Positions 21,668 to 30,185 of a DNA stretch of 37,271 nt are shown here, piece by piece (the first letter of the stretch is position 1; each line of letters starts with the position of its first letter). The notes below the pieces were generated by a model, which was not told the DNA's origin, did no database searches, and was given only the letters and a program-made list of their open reading frames with translations. This DNA comes from CAYWEM01 sp964457225 (GTDB lineage: Bacteria; Acidobacteriota; Aminicenantia; UBA2199): positions 1 through 37,271 of the forward strand of contig CAYWEM010000022.1 in NCBI GenBank assembly GCA_964457225.1, given 5' to 3'. The translations under genes and the position numbers were made by a program.

Positions 21668-21696
21668 TTGCCCCTTGAACCCGATGATGGTATCAT
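21668..21696 (+). promoter_or_regulatory. Promoter of the C69 dipeptidase
   Basis: TTGCCC (21668-21673), 17-nt spacer, TATCAT (21691-21696), 26 nt before the ATG. AAGGCGG at 21709-21715 is the ribosome-binding site. Confidence 0.5.
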
Positions 21697-21722
21697 GGAT
21701 TTTCTAACAAGGCGGTGTCAAC

Positions 21723-23366
21723 ATGAACAAAAAACTGCTTGTCATTATGCTGCTCTGCGGCTTGCTCTGCGGCGCGGAACAGGTCTTCGGCTGTACCGTG
21801 ATCGCGGTGGGCAAAAACGCCAGTGCCGATGGTTCGGTGATCATTTCCCATACCGATACCGGCCCGGATTCCCGGATCTACCGGGTGCCCGGCCGCACTC
21901 ACAAACCGGGTGAAAAGGCCGCGGTTTACTGGGGCATCCAGGACGCCGACCGGCCCCTGGGCGATCACGGGGAAATCCTGGGTTACGTTCCCCAGGCCGA
22001 GCGCACTTACGCCTATTTCCACTCGGCTTATTCCCACGTCAACGAGCACCAGCTGGGCATAGCCGAAAGCACCATCAACCAGCGGGCCGAGCTGGTCAAC
22101 ACCCGCGAGAACGGCGGCCAGATCATGACCATAGAACAGGCCATGATCTTCGCCCTGCAGCGCTGTCGCCAGGCGCGGGCCGCGGTGGAACTGATCGGTG
22201 AACTGATGACGGTATACGGCTTTTTGCCCTCGAGCGGGGACGGCGCCGAGAACATCGTCATCGCCGACACCGGGGAAATCTGGGTCTTCGAGGTCTTCGG
22301 GGTCGGGCCCGGCTGGCAGCCGGACAGCGGCAAGCCCGGGGCCATCTGGGCGGCCCGGAAACTGGCCGCGGATCACGTGACCATGGTGCCCAACTGGAGC
22401 ATCATCAAGGAAATCGACCCGGCTGACCGGGACAATTTCCTGGTTTCGGCCAACTACAGGCAGGAAGCCATCGACCGCGGCTGGTACGACCCGGCTTCCG
22501 GCCGGCCCTTCGTCTGGCAGGAAGCATATTCGCCGATCCCGGTGGAATTCGCCACCAGCCGCTTCTGGCTCTTTCACACTACTTTCGCCCCCAAGCTGGC
22601 TGACTGGCCGGACCGCAAGTACAACCCGAAGCGGCCCTACCAGGCCATTGAGCCGTATTTCCAGTACGTGGAGCCGCTTTCCATCTATCCCTTCTCCTTC
22701 GCCCCGGAAAAGAAAGTATCCTTGCGGGATGTGATAGCCTTCCAGCGTTCAGTTTTCGAGGATACCATCTACGACATGACCCTGGACCCGGCCTGGCTGG
22801 TGGCCGGCCCGGACGGGAGTTTAACCAGGAGCCCCCTGGCCACGCCCTTCCCGGGCAGTGACCTGCGTAAACTCCTGCGCCTGACCTACCGGCGGCCGGT
22901 GGCCCGGCACCGCGGCCATTACGGCATGGTCCTGCAGTTGCGCGGCTGGCTGCCCGATGAGCTGGGCGGGGTTTACTGGGTTTACCTGGACAACCCGTAT
23001 TTCAGCCCCTACGTGCCGATTTACACCGGCAACCTGGATGTGGCAGACTGCTACAAAAGCTACGACCCGAATCGCTACGATGAAAAATCGGCCCGTTGGG
23101 CCGTTGATTTCGTCGACAACCTGGCCAACCTGAAGTTCCAGGCGGTGATCAGGGACGTGCTCAGCGTGCGCGATCCCTTCGAGGAAAAGATGTTCCAGGA
23201 ACAAGCTCAACTGGAAGAGCAGGCCCTGGCCCTGCTGAAGAAGAACCGCCGCCGCGGCCGCGAATTCCTGACCGCTTATTCCAACCGCCTGATGGCGGAA
23301 GTGACGGCCATGTTCCTGGAACTGCGCAACACCATCATCACCAGGTACAGCAACAACCACGAGTGA
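21723..23366 (+). CDS. Secreted C69-family dipeptidase
   Basis: 547 aa. An N-terminal signal (MNKKLLVIMLLCGLL...) ends at FG, exposing Cys24 of CTVIAVGKNASADGSV. That Cys is the N-terminal nucleophile of peptidase family C69 (dipeptidase A/U34 type), so signal cleavage would also activate the enzyme. Further family segments: ISHTDTG, YAYFHSAYSHVNEHQLGIAE, AENIVIADTGEIWVFEVFG and FLVSANYRQ. It should cleave dipeptides in the periplasm or outside the cell. Such enzymes are numerous in peptide-fermenting bacteria. Monocistronic, with its own promoter; the 3' neighbour is AT-rich and unrelated. Confidence 0.9.
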   Translation: MNKKLLVIMLLCGLLCGAEQVFGCTVIAVGKNASADGSVIISHTDTGPDSRIYRVPGRTHKPGEKAAVYWGIQDADRPLGDHGEILGYVPQAERTYAYFHSAYSHVNEHQLGIAESTINQRAELVNTRENGGQIMTIEQAMIFALQRCRQARAAVELIGELMTVYGFLPSSGDGAENIVIADTGEIWVFEVFGVGPGWQPDSGKPGAIWAARKLAADHVTMVPNWSIIKEIDPADRDNFLVSANYRQEAIDRGWYDPASGRPFVWQEAYSPIPVEFATSRFWLFHTTFAPKLADWPDRKYNPKRPYQAIEPYFQYVEPLSIYPFSFAPEKKVSLRDVIAFQRSVFEDTIYDMTLDPAWLVAGPDGSLTRSPLATPFPGSDLRKLLRLTYRRPVARHRGHYGMVLQLRGWLPDELGGVYWVYLDNPYFSPYVPIYTGNLDVADCYKSYDPNRYDEKSARWAVDFVDNLANLKFQAVIRDVLSVRDPFEEKMFQEQAQLEEQALALLKKNRRRGREFLTAYSNRLMAEVTAMFLELRNTIITRYSNNHE

Positions 23367-23417
23367 GCAATGGGGATGCTGCTTTAATAGTGTTTAAGCT
23401 GATTGGGAAAAATTGAC

Positions 23418-23783
23418 ATGAAAACAACTGCAAACCATGATGAACGAATGGCGAAAATGACCTTTTCAACGGTTTACCCACACTATATTTCAAAAGTTGT
23501 GAGCAAAGGCAGGACAAAAGAAGAATTGCATCGAGTCTTAGAGTGGCTGACAGGCTTTGATGACGATAAAATCCAAGAGCTTATCGAGGAGCAAGCCAGT
23601 TTTGAAGTGTTTTTCGCAAGAGCAAAACTGAACCCGAATGCTGAACTGATAACGGGGGTGATTTGCGGTTATAGAGTGGAAGATATAGCAAATCCCTTGA
23701 CCAAACAAATCAGGTATTTAGACAAATTAGTCGATGAATTGGCGAAAGGCCGTAAATTGGAGAAAATTCTGAGAGCTTCCTGA
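23418..23783 (+). CDS. DUF2200 family protein
   Basis: 121 aa from ATG 23418; an in-frame TTG at 23403 is possible but adds residues not seen in the family. The sequence follows DUF2200 closely: ERMAKMTFSTVYPHYISKV, GRTKEELHRVLEWLTGFDD, KLNPNAELITGVICGYRVE and IRYLDKLVDELAKGRKLEKI. The function is unknown and the fold is small and mostly helical. It is clearly lower in GC than the dipeptidase before it, suggesting separate acquisition. No strong Shine-Dalgarno sequence is present. Confidence 0.85.
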   Translation: MKTTANHDERMAKMTFSTVYPHYISKVVSKGRTKEELHRVLEWLTGFDDDKIQELIEEQASFEVFFARAKLNPNAELITGVICGYRVEDIANPLTKQIRYLDKLVDELAKGRKLEKILRAS

Positions 23784-23873
23784 TACAGCGGTAAACGGAA
23801 ATCGGCTGAATGTAATGTGATAAGTGTTTTGGAACGCTAAGGGTGACTTCGGGCTTTTAACGGGGACCTCCCC

Positions 23874-23913
23874 GTCATTTTACAGCTCGCGGCCGACCAG
23901 GACCCGCTGGACA
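23874..23913 (-). repeat. Gene-end-like repeat, copy 1 (pair with 32834-32873)
   Basis: Read on the minus strand it encodes VQRVLVGREL and a stop, then AATGAC. By eye, 34 of 40 positions match 32834-32873, which encodes VQWILAGRRL and a stop. Both are followed by a GGGGAC-type palindrome. Confidence 0.62.
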
Positions 23914-24001
23914 GAGCAGGTCCAATCCGGCAGGAGGCCCAGCCGGCCGCTGGCATAGGCCCCGTTGACCGGGCAGGGATGGCAGTAAAGAAGAACGTAA
24001 A

Positions 24002-24027
24002 GGGGACGGTGCTTGCCATCTTGACAT
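24002..24027 (-). repeat. Dispersed repeat core, copy D
   Basis: Minus-strand ATGTCAAGATGGCAAGCACC followed by GTCCCC. The 5' flank (TTTAGACGCAAG) resembles the flank of copy E at 37217 (TTATAACGGAAG). Confidence 0.72.
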
Positions 24028-24096
24028 CTTGCGTCTAAAGGGGGACGCCAAGCGCCGGGACAAACAGTTGCCTGATGGATTTAAAACGGCTGGGCA

Positions 24097-24125
24097 TTGC
24101 TTTTTAACGATATCTGGCTTATCAT
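24097..24125 (+). promoter_or_regulatory. Promoter of the metallophosphoesterase
   Basis: TTGCTT (24097-24102), 17-nt spacer, TATCAT (24120-24125); the coding start follows 39 nt later with GGGAGGGAA as the ribosome-binding site. Confidence 0.45.
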
Positions 24126-24164
24126 TCCCTTAAAATTTGATTTGCTGGATACGGGGAGGGAACG

Positions 24165-25193
24165 ATGGGCCACGATGTAATTGAGACCAATGCCCAATTG
24201 GATGCATTGCTGGCGGGTGAAAACACTCCGCTCCTTGACCTGGAGGGCGGGAAGTTCGTCATCTTCAGTGACGTTCACCTTGGCGACGGCAGTGCGGCCG
24301 ATGATTTCAACAGGAATGAAGCGGCTCTCATGGCTGCTTTACAGTACTACAAGGAAAACGATTTCCATTTGATTTTACTCGGAGACATCGAGGAGCTCTG
24401 GCAATTCGATTTCGGGGTGATAGAAAAACGCTACAGCGATACGGTGTACAGGCGGATGAAGGATTTCGGAGACCACCGCATCAGCAGGATATTCGGCAAC
24501 CATGACCTGGACTGGAAAATCAGGGAAGACCCGGTCAGAACTGAGCAAATCCCCTATGCCTACGTTTCGGAAGCCTTGAAACTGGGCGGCAAAAGCAAAA
24601 AGCCGGTCTTTTTCCTGGTGCATGGTCACCAGGGCGACAGGGCATCCGACAGGTACTCCTGGTCCAGTAAATTCTTCGTGCGCTGTTATAAACCGCTCGA
24701 ACGCATACTGAGGAAACTGAAAATCATTGAACATCCAACTGCGGCAAAATCGCAGACAACCGGCGGTTTTGAAAAAATCTATTACGACTGGGCCAAAAAG
24801 AACGGCATTTCAATAATTTGCGGGCACTCCCATCAAGCCGTGTTCCAGTCGAAGTCATATATCCAGAGATGCAACGAGAGAATGGCCGATCTGCAGCAGC
24901 GGCTCAACCAGGAAGACGGAGCCCGGGCGGATGAAATAAAAGGCGAGATAAGCAGGCTGAAAAGTGAAATCAAGGAAGACAGGGCCAGGAATATGAACAT
25001 CAACGAGCTTGATGTTCCGCATGAATTGCTTCCATGTTATTACAACACCGGCTGTGCCTTGTACAGGGACGGCATAACCTGCCTGGAAATCGCCGATAAT
25101 AAGATAAAGCTGGTTAAATGGGAAAGGGAGCGGGGCAAGACGCCCGGCCATCGGGTCTACGAAGAGGGCCAATATGCTCTCTCAAAACCCTGA
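24165..25193 (+). CDS. Calcineurin-like metallophosphoesterase
   Basis: 342 aa, cytoplasmic by sequence. The dimetal site motifs occur in order: FSDVHLGD (DxH, about 36-43), LLGDIEELWQFD (GD with the usual Asn replaced by the IEE segment, about 71-82), IFGNHDLDWK (GNHD, about 108), VHGHQGD (about 147) and ICGHSHQAVF (GHxH, about 220-229). A helical insertion around 235-275 (MADLQQRLNQEDGARADE) may form a coiled coil. Similar to UDP-2,3-diacylglucosamine hydrolase-type proteins, but the substrate is unknown. The start has GGGAGGGAACG directly upstream. 25194-25587 downstream has no gene. Confidence 0.85.
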   Translation: MGHDVIETNAQLDALLAGENTPLLDLEGGKFVIFSDVHLGDGSAADDFNRNEAALMAALQYYKENDFHLILLGDIEELWQFDFGVIEKRYSDTVYRRMKDFGDHRISRIFGNHDLDWKIREDPVRTEQIPYAYVSEALKLGGKSKKPVFFLVHGHQGDRASDRYSWSSKFFVRCYKPLERILRKLKIIEHPTAAKSQTTGGFEKIYYDWAKKNGISIICGHSHQAVFQSKSYIQRCNERMADLQQRLNQEDGARADEIKGEISRLKSEIKEDRARNMNINELDVPHELLPCYYNTGCALYRDGITCLEIADNKIKLVKWERERGKTPGHRVYEEGQYALSKP

Positions 25194-25587
25194 AAAGGGG
25201 GCGCACTGTTACTCTACAACTTCAGCGGGAAAGGTGAATTATTGCGAACATCAGGCTTGCTTGCAAGCGGCCGAAGAGCAGGGAGAATACAACAAAGAAT
25301 TGACAGGCCGGATTTCGCGCGGTACCATCAGCCCATGGTTAATGTTGAATTTCCGGTCAGCACAGTTTTAACTGTCATTTCAAAGCAGATAACCGGGCCT
25401 TGATCACCGTTTATCGCCCGCTGTTGATGAGCAGAGCGGATTGCATCCTTGATCCGGGTCGGGGAGACGTTGAAGACAGAGGCCGGATCACCCCAGCCGG
25501 AATGCCGCAGGATCTCCTCATTTGTTCTTTTCCCGGTTCCGGAACCGCTGATTTTCTATTGACCCGGCCCTCGGGTGGAGTTGTTTG
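25194..25587. other. 394-bp intergenic region before the ECF operon
   Basis: No gene or RNA recognised. Contains a short inverted repeat ACAGTTTTAACTGT (about 25364-25377) and the 14-bp palindrome at 25534. Frames across it have no ribosome-binding sites or protein-like composition. Confidence 0.55.
25534..25547. promoter_or_regulatory. 14-bp perfect palindrome before the sigma factor
   Basis: CGGTTCCGGAACCG, 41 nt before the GTG start. Its GGAACC half fits the -35 of many ECF-dependent promoters, with TTGACC about 16 nt further as a weak -10. It may be an autoregulatory promoter or an operator; unproven. Confidence 0.4.
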
Positions 25588-26172
25588 GTGACAGTTCCGG
25601 ACAGTGCCGAAGAACGGCTTCTTTCAGCATTGAAGTCTGGAGACCGTGCGGCCCGGAAAGCCTTTTTTGAAGGCCACCATTCCTTCATTTTCACTCTGTG
25701 CTGGCGGTTATGCGGGAGTCGGGAGGATGCCGAGGACGCCACCCAGGATGTTTTTGTCCGGATTTTCAGTTCTCTCGAACAGTTCCGCAGGGAATCCAGC
25801 CTGAAAACCTGGATCTACCGGATCGCGGTCAATACCTGCCTGCAACTGATTCGGCGCCGAAAACTGGAACGCATTGTTTCTCTTGATTTCCTCGAACAGA
25901 CTGATAAAAGAAAAAAAGAGCCGGCATTGACCTGTCCGGACCAGGTCGGAGATGACCTTGAGTTGGCCCAGGTCCAGCGCCTGGTTAAAAAAGCCATCGA
26001 CGGTCTGCCGCCAAGACAGCGCAGTGCACTGGTCCTGCAACGCTATGAAGGGCTTGCCCTGGATGAAATCGCCATGAGCATGGGCATCGGTCGGGGAGCA
26101 GTTGAATCTCTGCTGCACAGGGCCAAGGCCGGTCTGGCCGAAAAACTGGTATCTTTGAAAACAACAAAATAA
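25588..26172 (+). CDS. ECF (RpoE-like) RNA polymerase sigma factor
   Basis: 194 aa from GTG 25588; TTG 25585 is also in frame, but GGAG at 25577-25580 is better spaced to GTG. Region 2 is visible as FTLCWRLCGSREDAEDATQD and VFVRIFSSLEQFR, with SLKTWIYRIAVNTCLQLIRR. Region 4 is LPPRQRSALVLQRYEGLALD, EIAMSMGIGRGAVESLLHRA. It directs RNA polymerase to an extracytoplasmic-stress regulon, most likely including its own operon. The anti-sigma gene follows after 38 nt. The family call is certain; the inducing signal is not known. Confidence 0.92.
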   Translation: MTVPDSAEERLLSALKSGDRAARKAFFEGHHSFIFTLCWRLCGSREDAEDATQDVFVRIFSSLEQFRRESSLKTWIYRIAVNTCLQLIRRRKLERIVSLDFLEQTDKRKKEPALTCPDQVGDDLELAQVQRLVKKAIDGLPPRQRSALVLQRYEGLALDEIAMSMGIGRGAVESLLHRAKAGLAEKLVSLKTTK

Positions 26173-26210
26173 TTGCGCAGGTTTTTTCAAGCCGGTGCAT
26201 CTAAAAGCAC

Positions 26211-26675
26211 ATGAGACATTCCACGGTACGCAAATTGATGCTTTCTTACCTCGACGATGCCCTGAGTCCCGGCCGGCGCAGGAAGATTGAAGACCACCTG
26301 GCCGCTTGTCCGGCCTGCCGCGGAGAGCGTGATTTGCTTGAACGGCTGTGGCGGGTTCAAGATAGTCCGATAGCCCCGCCTCCGGCAGCCTTCATCTGGC
26401 CCAGGATCGTAGCGCGCCTGGATCGTTCAGCAGTTGAAGTACGGCTAACCTGGCCGCGCCGCCTTCAGCCTGTTCTGCTGGCCTCGTTGTTCATCCTGCT
26501 CTTTCTGGGCGGGATTGAATTCGGCACCTGGCTCGGTTCGTCAAGGTCTTCAGTTTCAACAGCTCCGGTTGATGCGGACCTGGTCGAATACGGGTTGAAT
26601 TACTTCGATGTCTTACCGCCCGGTGCCCTGGAAATCCAGATTCTTACTGTGCCGCAGGGAGATGGTGAATCATGA
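26211..26675 (+). CDS. Membrane anti-sigma factor with zinc-finger-like domain
   Basis: 154 aa. The N-terminal anti-sigma (zf-HC2) domain has HxxxCxxC: DHLAACPACRGE (about 26-37), preceded by MLSYLDDALSPGRRRKIE. One transmembrane segment follows (LLASLFILLFLGGIEFGTWL, about 87-106), then a short periplasmic tail. It should hold the adjacent ECF sigma factor at the inner membrane until an envelope signal releases it. The stop overlaps the next gene by ATGA. Confidence 0.88.
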   Translation: MRHSTVRKLMLSYLDDALSPGRRRKIEDHLAACPACRGERDLLERLWRVQDSPIAPPPAAFIWPRIVARLDRSAVEVRLTWPRRLQPVLLASLFILLFLGGIEFGTWLGSSRSSVSTAPVDADLVEYGLNYFDVLPPGALEIQILTVPQGDGES

Positions 26676-27145
26676 AAGGCAAGGCGTTTATCGTTTTATT
26701 GACTCTCACTGTTTTCAATATCGGGGCTCTGGGCACCTTGGTATTTCATTACCTGAATTCTGACCGGGATGGTCAGGGCCAGGCTTCAGCCGGTCGTTTC
26801 CAGCAGGTGAAGCAGGAGCTGGGCCTGAGTGGGAAACAGGTTGCTCACTTCGAGGCCGTGCGGACGGAATTTCATACGCAAATGCAGGCATCCCGGCTTC
26901 GCCTGGAAGCGATGAGCCGGGAACTGATCAAGACGGTCTGGTCGGATCAGGCGGAAGCTGGGCAGATCGAAACCCTGCTTGGGGAAATACAGGCGGAACA
27001 GCTCATCTCCCAGCGTCGGGTCATCGCTCACTATCTGGAGCTGAAAACGGTGTTAAGTCCTGAGCAGTGGATGTCTTTTTACACTATTGTCAGTGGCCGC
27101 AATCCCATACTGGACGGAGTGTGCCGGCGCGGTGGTTCTTCCTGA
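26672..27145 (+). CDS. CpxP/Spy/CnrX-like periplasmic sensor protein
   Basis: 157 aa. An N-terminal membrane anchor or signal (FIVLLTLTVFNIGALGTLVF) precedes a helical periplasmic domain of the heavy-metal-resistance/Spy type: RFQQVKQELGLSGKQVAHF, EAVRTEFHTQMQASRLRLEA, then LSPEQWMSFYTIV. The LxLSxxQ and LtpEQ segments are characteristic. With the ECF/anti-sigma pair this resembles the CnrYXH arrangement, in which the periplasmic protein modulates the anti-sigma factor. Metal versus misfolding sensing cannot be told. It overlaps the anti-sigma gene by ATGA. Confidence 0.75.
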   Translation: MKGKAFIVLLTLTVFNIGALGTLVFHYLNSDRDGQGQASAGRFQQVKQELGLSGKQVAHFEAVRTEFHTQMQASRLRLEAMSRELIKTVWSDQAEAGQIETLLGEIQAEQLISQRRVIAHYLELKTVLSPEQWMSFYTIVSGRNPILDGVCRRGGSS

Positions 27146-27175
27146 GGATTTCACATCTACTATGAGGTTTTTACA

Positions 27176-28228
27176 ATGAATAAAAAGTATATCGCATTTT
27201 TCGCAGTCGTTTTTATTGCGGCCTTGATCCTGATCTTTTCAAGATTTTCGGGCAATCGAACCAATAATGACGTTTCTCTCCAGATGGCCGAAGCCGAGTT
27301 GCGCAACCTGAGTCTCAGGGTGCTGGCCACCGGCATCGTCAAACCAATGGTGGGCGCTGAAGTGAAGGTCGGCTCACGGATATCGGGCCTGGTCGAGAAA
27401 CTCTACGCCAATGTCGGAGATTCGGTAGACCGAGGGCAAATGATCGCTCAGCTTGAAGACTCGGAGCTTAAGGCCAGGTACCTGCAGGCACAGGCGACCG
27501 AACGCAGTGCCCGGGCGGCCGCGGAATACAGCCGGGTCGATCTGGAACGTCAGAAAACACTGTGGCAGGAGAACCTGGTATCCCGGAATCAGCTGGACCT
27601 GGCCCAGAAAACACACGATATGAACCTGGCTCAGCTGTTGCAGGCCGAAGCGAATGTGAAACTAGCCGGGGTTCAGCTCGATTACACCCGCATCAACGCA
27701 CCCATCAGGGGTGTTGTCGCCTCAGTGTCAACCCAGGAAGGGGAGACCGTGGCCGCCAGTTTTTCCGCTCCGACCTTCGTCAATATAATCGACCTGGAGC
27801 GCCTTGAAGTCTGGGCTTATGTGGATGAAACCGATATCGGCCGTATCCGGGTCGGTCAGCAGGCCAGCTTTACCGTGGACACTTACCCGGATCATGCCTT
27901 TTCCGGCGAGGTGACCGCGATCTATCCCAAGGCGGTCATTCAGGATAACGTGGTAAATTACGTCGCCACCCTGAGCATCGGGCAAAACGTGGATGCACTT
28001 CTCCGCCCCGAAATGACAGCCAGTGTCACCCTCATGATCGAGAACCGGCCGGATGTGCTGACCATCCCCCTCAAGGCCTTGAGACGGGAGGGCGGACAGC
28101 GGGTGGTCACCGTTCTTAACGGGGATCGACGGGAAAAACGTCCCGTGCGTACGGGATTCAGTGCCGATGGGTTCATCGAGATCTCCGATGGGCTTAAACA
28201 AGGCGAATCAGTTCTGATAGTGGATTAA
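27176..28228 (+). CDS. MacA-like periplasmic adaptor (membrane fusion) protein
   Basis: 350 aa. An N-terminal membrane helix (IAFFAVVFIAALILIFSRF) anchors it; then the HlyD barrel-sandwich domain: VKVGSRISGLVEKLYANVGD with GQMIAQLEDSELKA. A helical hairpin spans about 100-155 (QLDLAQKTHDMNLAQLLQAE), followed by LDYTRINAPIRGVVASVSTQ and beta-barrel sequences DLERLEVWAYVDETDI. Works with an ABC transporter to bridge to an outer-membrane exit. GAGG lies 9 nt before the ATG. It follows the sensor gene by 30 nt, so it is likely in the ECF operon. Confidence 0.9.
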   Translation: MNKKYIAFFAVVFIAALILIFSRFSGNRTNNDVSLQMAEAELRNLSLRVLATGIVKPMVGAEVKVGSRISGLVEKLYANVGDSVDRGQMIAQLEDSELKARYLQAQATERSARAAAEYSRVDLERQKTLWQENLVSRNQLDLAQKTHDMNLAQLLQAEANVKLAGVQLDYTRINAPIRGVVASVSTQEGETVAASFSAPTFVNIIDLERLEVWAYVDETDIGRIRVGQQASFTVDTYPDHAFSGEVTAIYPKAVIQDNVVNYVATLSIGQNVDALLRPEMTASVTLMIENRPDVLTIPLKALRREGGQRVVTVLNGDRREKRPVRTGFSADGFIEISDGLKQGESVLIVD

Positions 28229-28243
28229 CAAAGCGAGGTGAAT

Positions 28244-28945
28244 ATGCAGCGAATCATCATCGAAACCAGGGGCTTGTCAAAAATCTACAGCAGAGGCGGA
28301 GACAGCGAGGTCAGAGCCCTGGATGACATCTCCCTCCGCATTCATGAAGGAGAATTCGTGGCCATCATGGGGGCATCCGGATCTGGAAAAAGCACCCTGA
28401 TGAACATCATGGGCTGTTTGGATCAACCCTCCAGTGGTGAGGTCCGCATTGGTGATGTTGAGGTGAGCGGCATGGGAGACGATGAACTGGCGCGGATTCG
28501 CAATCGGAAGATCGGTTTTGTCTTTCAGTCTTTCAACCTGCTGGCCCGAACCAGCGCCCTGGAGAATGTCGAATTGCCCCTGATCTACTCAGACACGGAT
28601 CATATCAGGGAAAAGGCGCGCACAGCCCTGATAGCAGTTGGCCTGGAAGATCGAATGAACCATCTGCCCGGCGAACTGTCCGGCGGTCAGCAGCAACGGG
28701 TGGCCATCGCCCGGGCCCTGGTCAATCAACCGGAAATAATCTTCGCCGACGAGCCGACAGGTAACCTTGACACCCGGGCCAGCCAGGAAATCATCGCCCT
28801 GTTCACCGAGCTGAACCGTTCGGGACGAACCGTTGTTCTGATTACGCACGAGCCGGAAATCGCGGCCTGTGCCAAGCGGATCATTAGGATTGCCGACGGC
28901 CGAATCCAGTCGGATGAGCCGAATGATTCCTCCCCGGAGAATTAA
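28244..28945 (+). CDS. MacB-type ABC transporter ATPase
   Basis: 233 aa from ATG 28244, chosen because GCGAGG lies 5-6 nt upstream; the in-frame GTG 28238 overlaps that site. Walker A GASGSGKST (about 43-51), Q-loop FVFQSFNLL, signature LSGGQQQRVAIARAL (about 144), Walker B EIIFADEPTGNLD (about 166) and switch VVLITHEPE. Of the LolD/MacB/FtsE class. It powers the two permeases that follow. In E. coli MacB this domain is fused to the permease; here it is separate. Confidence 0.93.
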   Translation: MQRIIIETRGLSKIYSRGGDSEVRALDDISLRIHEGEFVAIMGASGSGKSTLMNIMGCLDQPSSGEVRIGDVEVSGMGDDELARIRNRKIGFVFQSFNLLARTSALENVELPLIYSDTDHIREKARTALIAVGLEDRMNHLPGELSGGQQQRVAIARALVNQPEIIFADEPTGNLDTRASQEIIALFTELNRSGRTVVLITHEPEIAACAKRIIRIADGRIQSDEPNDSSPEN

Positions 28946-28948
28946 AGC

Positions 28949-30166
28949 ATGAAGAAAAGCAGATTGATGAAAAGTGCCTTTTCCAGCCTGATAAAAAACA
29001 AGTTACGCAGTTTTCTGATGATGATCGGTATCGTCATCGGTATTACTGCATTGACCCTGATCGTTTCGGCCGCTCTGGGGGCCAGGGACAGGGTGGCGGA
29101 ACGGGTGAAGAAATTCGGCCTTGACAGTATGATGGTATTTGCTGGTGCCAGCCGGGACAGTGGACGCAGCAGCACCGCACAGGCGACGACCAGTCTCAAG
29201 CCCAGTGATGCTGAACACATCCTCCGAGAAGTCCGCTGGGTTGCCGATGTGGCTCCGTTCAATCGTCGCAGTGCAGTCGAGATCAAGTACCGGGATGCTT
29301 CGGCTTCGGCAGCACTGTTCGGGGTTACGCCGAGCTGGGCCGGGGTATGGGATTGGGATGCCGCTGTCGGCGATTTTATTACCGATGAAGACATGGCTTC
29401 AATGAATCGGGTCTGTTTGCTTGGACCGACTGTGAAAACCGCCCTGTTCGGAGATGAAAATCCGGTTGGGAAGATGATCATGGTGGGCCAGGTGCAGTTC
29501 CGGGTCAAGGGCATACTGAAGGCCAAAGGCACCAGCCCGGGCGGCGGGGACATGGACAACCGGGTCAAGATTCCCCTGACGACCTATTTGCGCCGGGTGG
29601 CCAATGTCGATTACCTCGCCGGCATCAAGATCCTGCTGAAATCTGCTGCCGATATGGACTCCGCCGGCCAGGCCATACGGGCGGTTCTGCGAGAGCGACA
29701 CGGCCTGGCTGAAGGCAGTCCGGATGATTTTACCATCACCACCCCAACCGAAGTCACGGTCATGGCTGAAAAGGTGGCCGGAACCTTCAACCTCTTTCTG
29801 ATTCTCGTTGCCGCGCTGTCCTTGATTGCCGGAGCCGTGGTCATCGCCAACATCACCCTGATTTCGGTCAATGAAAGGAAGAAGGAGATCGGCCTGCGCA
29901 AGGCCGTGGGAGCCCGCAGCCGGGATGTTCGTGATCAGGTGATTCTGGAGACTCTTGTCCTGACCGTTACCGGCGGCCTGATCGGCGTCCTGCTGGGCTG
30001 GATCGGCGTGTTCATAATGCAGCGTTTCACCGAACTGCCTGCTTCGCTGTCCTGGGAAGCCCTGGTTCTGGGACTCGTTTCTGCCGGCATCACCGGATTA
30101 CTCTCGGCCCTCCACCCAGCCCAAAAAGCGGCGGCACTGCCCCCGGTTGAAGCCCTGAGATCCTGA
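28949..30166 (+). CDS. MacB-type ABC permease 1
   Basis: 405 aa. Architecture of the MacB_PCD plus FtsX domains: TM1 near 17-37 (LRSFLMMIGIVIGITALTLI), a periplasmic domain, and three C-terminal helices about 275-400 (LFLILVAALSLIAGAVVIAN, LTVTGGLIGVLLGWIGVFIM, SLSWEALVLGLVSAGITGLL). INEVKKEIGLRKAVGA-type sequence is present as NERKKEIGLRKAVGAR. It begins 3 nt after the ATPase stop with GGAGA upstream. It is paralogous to the next gene, so the exporter may be a heterodimer. Confidence 0.9.
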   Translation: MKKSRLMKSAFSSLIKNKLRSFLMMIGIVIGITALTLIVSAALGARDRVAERVKKFGLDSMMVFAGASRDSGRSSTAQATTSLKPSDAEHILREVRWVADVAPFNRRSAVEIKYRDASASAALFGVTPSWAGVWDWDAAVGDFITDEDMASMNRVCLLGPTVKTALFGDENPVGKMIMVGQVQFRVKGILKAKGTSPGGGDMDNRVKIPLTTYLRRVANVDYLAGIKILLKSAADMDSAGQAIRAVLRERHGLAEGSPDDFTITTPTEVTVMAEKVAGTFNLFLILVAALSLIAGAVVIANITLISVNERKKEIGLRKAVGARSRDVRDQVILETLVLTVTGGLIGVLLGWIGVFIMQRFTELPASLSWEALVLGLVSAGITGLLSALHPAQKAAALPPVEALRS

Positions 30167-30185
30167 TCCATATCATGGACTGACA

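Larger units (their letters stand above)
23784..24164. other. 381-bp gene-poor stretch with repeats
   Basis: Holds a CGGGGACCTCCCCG palindrome (23860-23873), a gene-end-like repeat (23874-23913, minus strand), the dispersed repeat core (24002-24027, minus strand) and the promoter at 24097. On the minus strand a start-less frame down to 23880 reads VLLYCHPCPVNGAYASGRLG and ends QRVLVGREL; it may be a decayed gene tail of unknown family. Confidence 0.5.

Noticed and set aside
25174..25371. 65-codon frame after the metallophosphoesterase
   Set aside because: Starts inside the preceding gene, has no ribosome-binding site and no protein-like pattern beyond the overlap.
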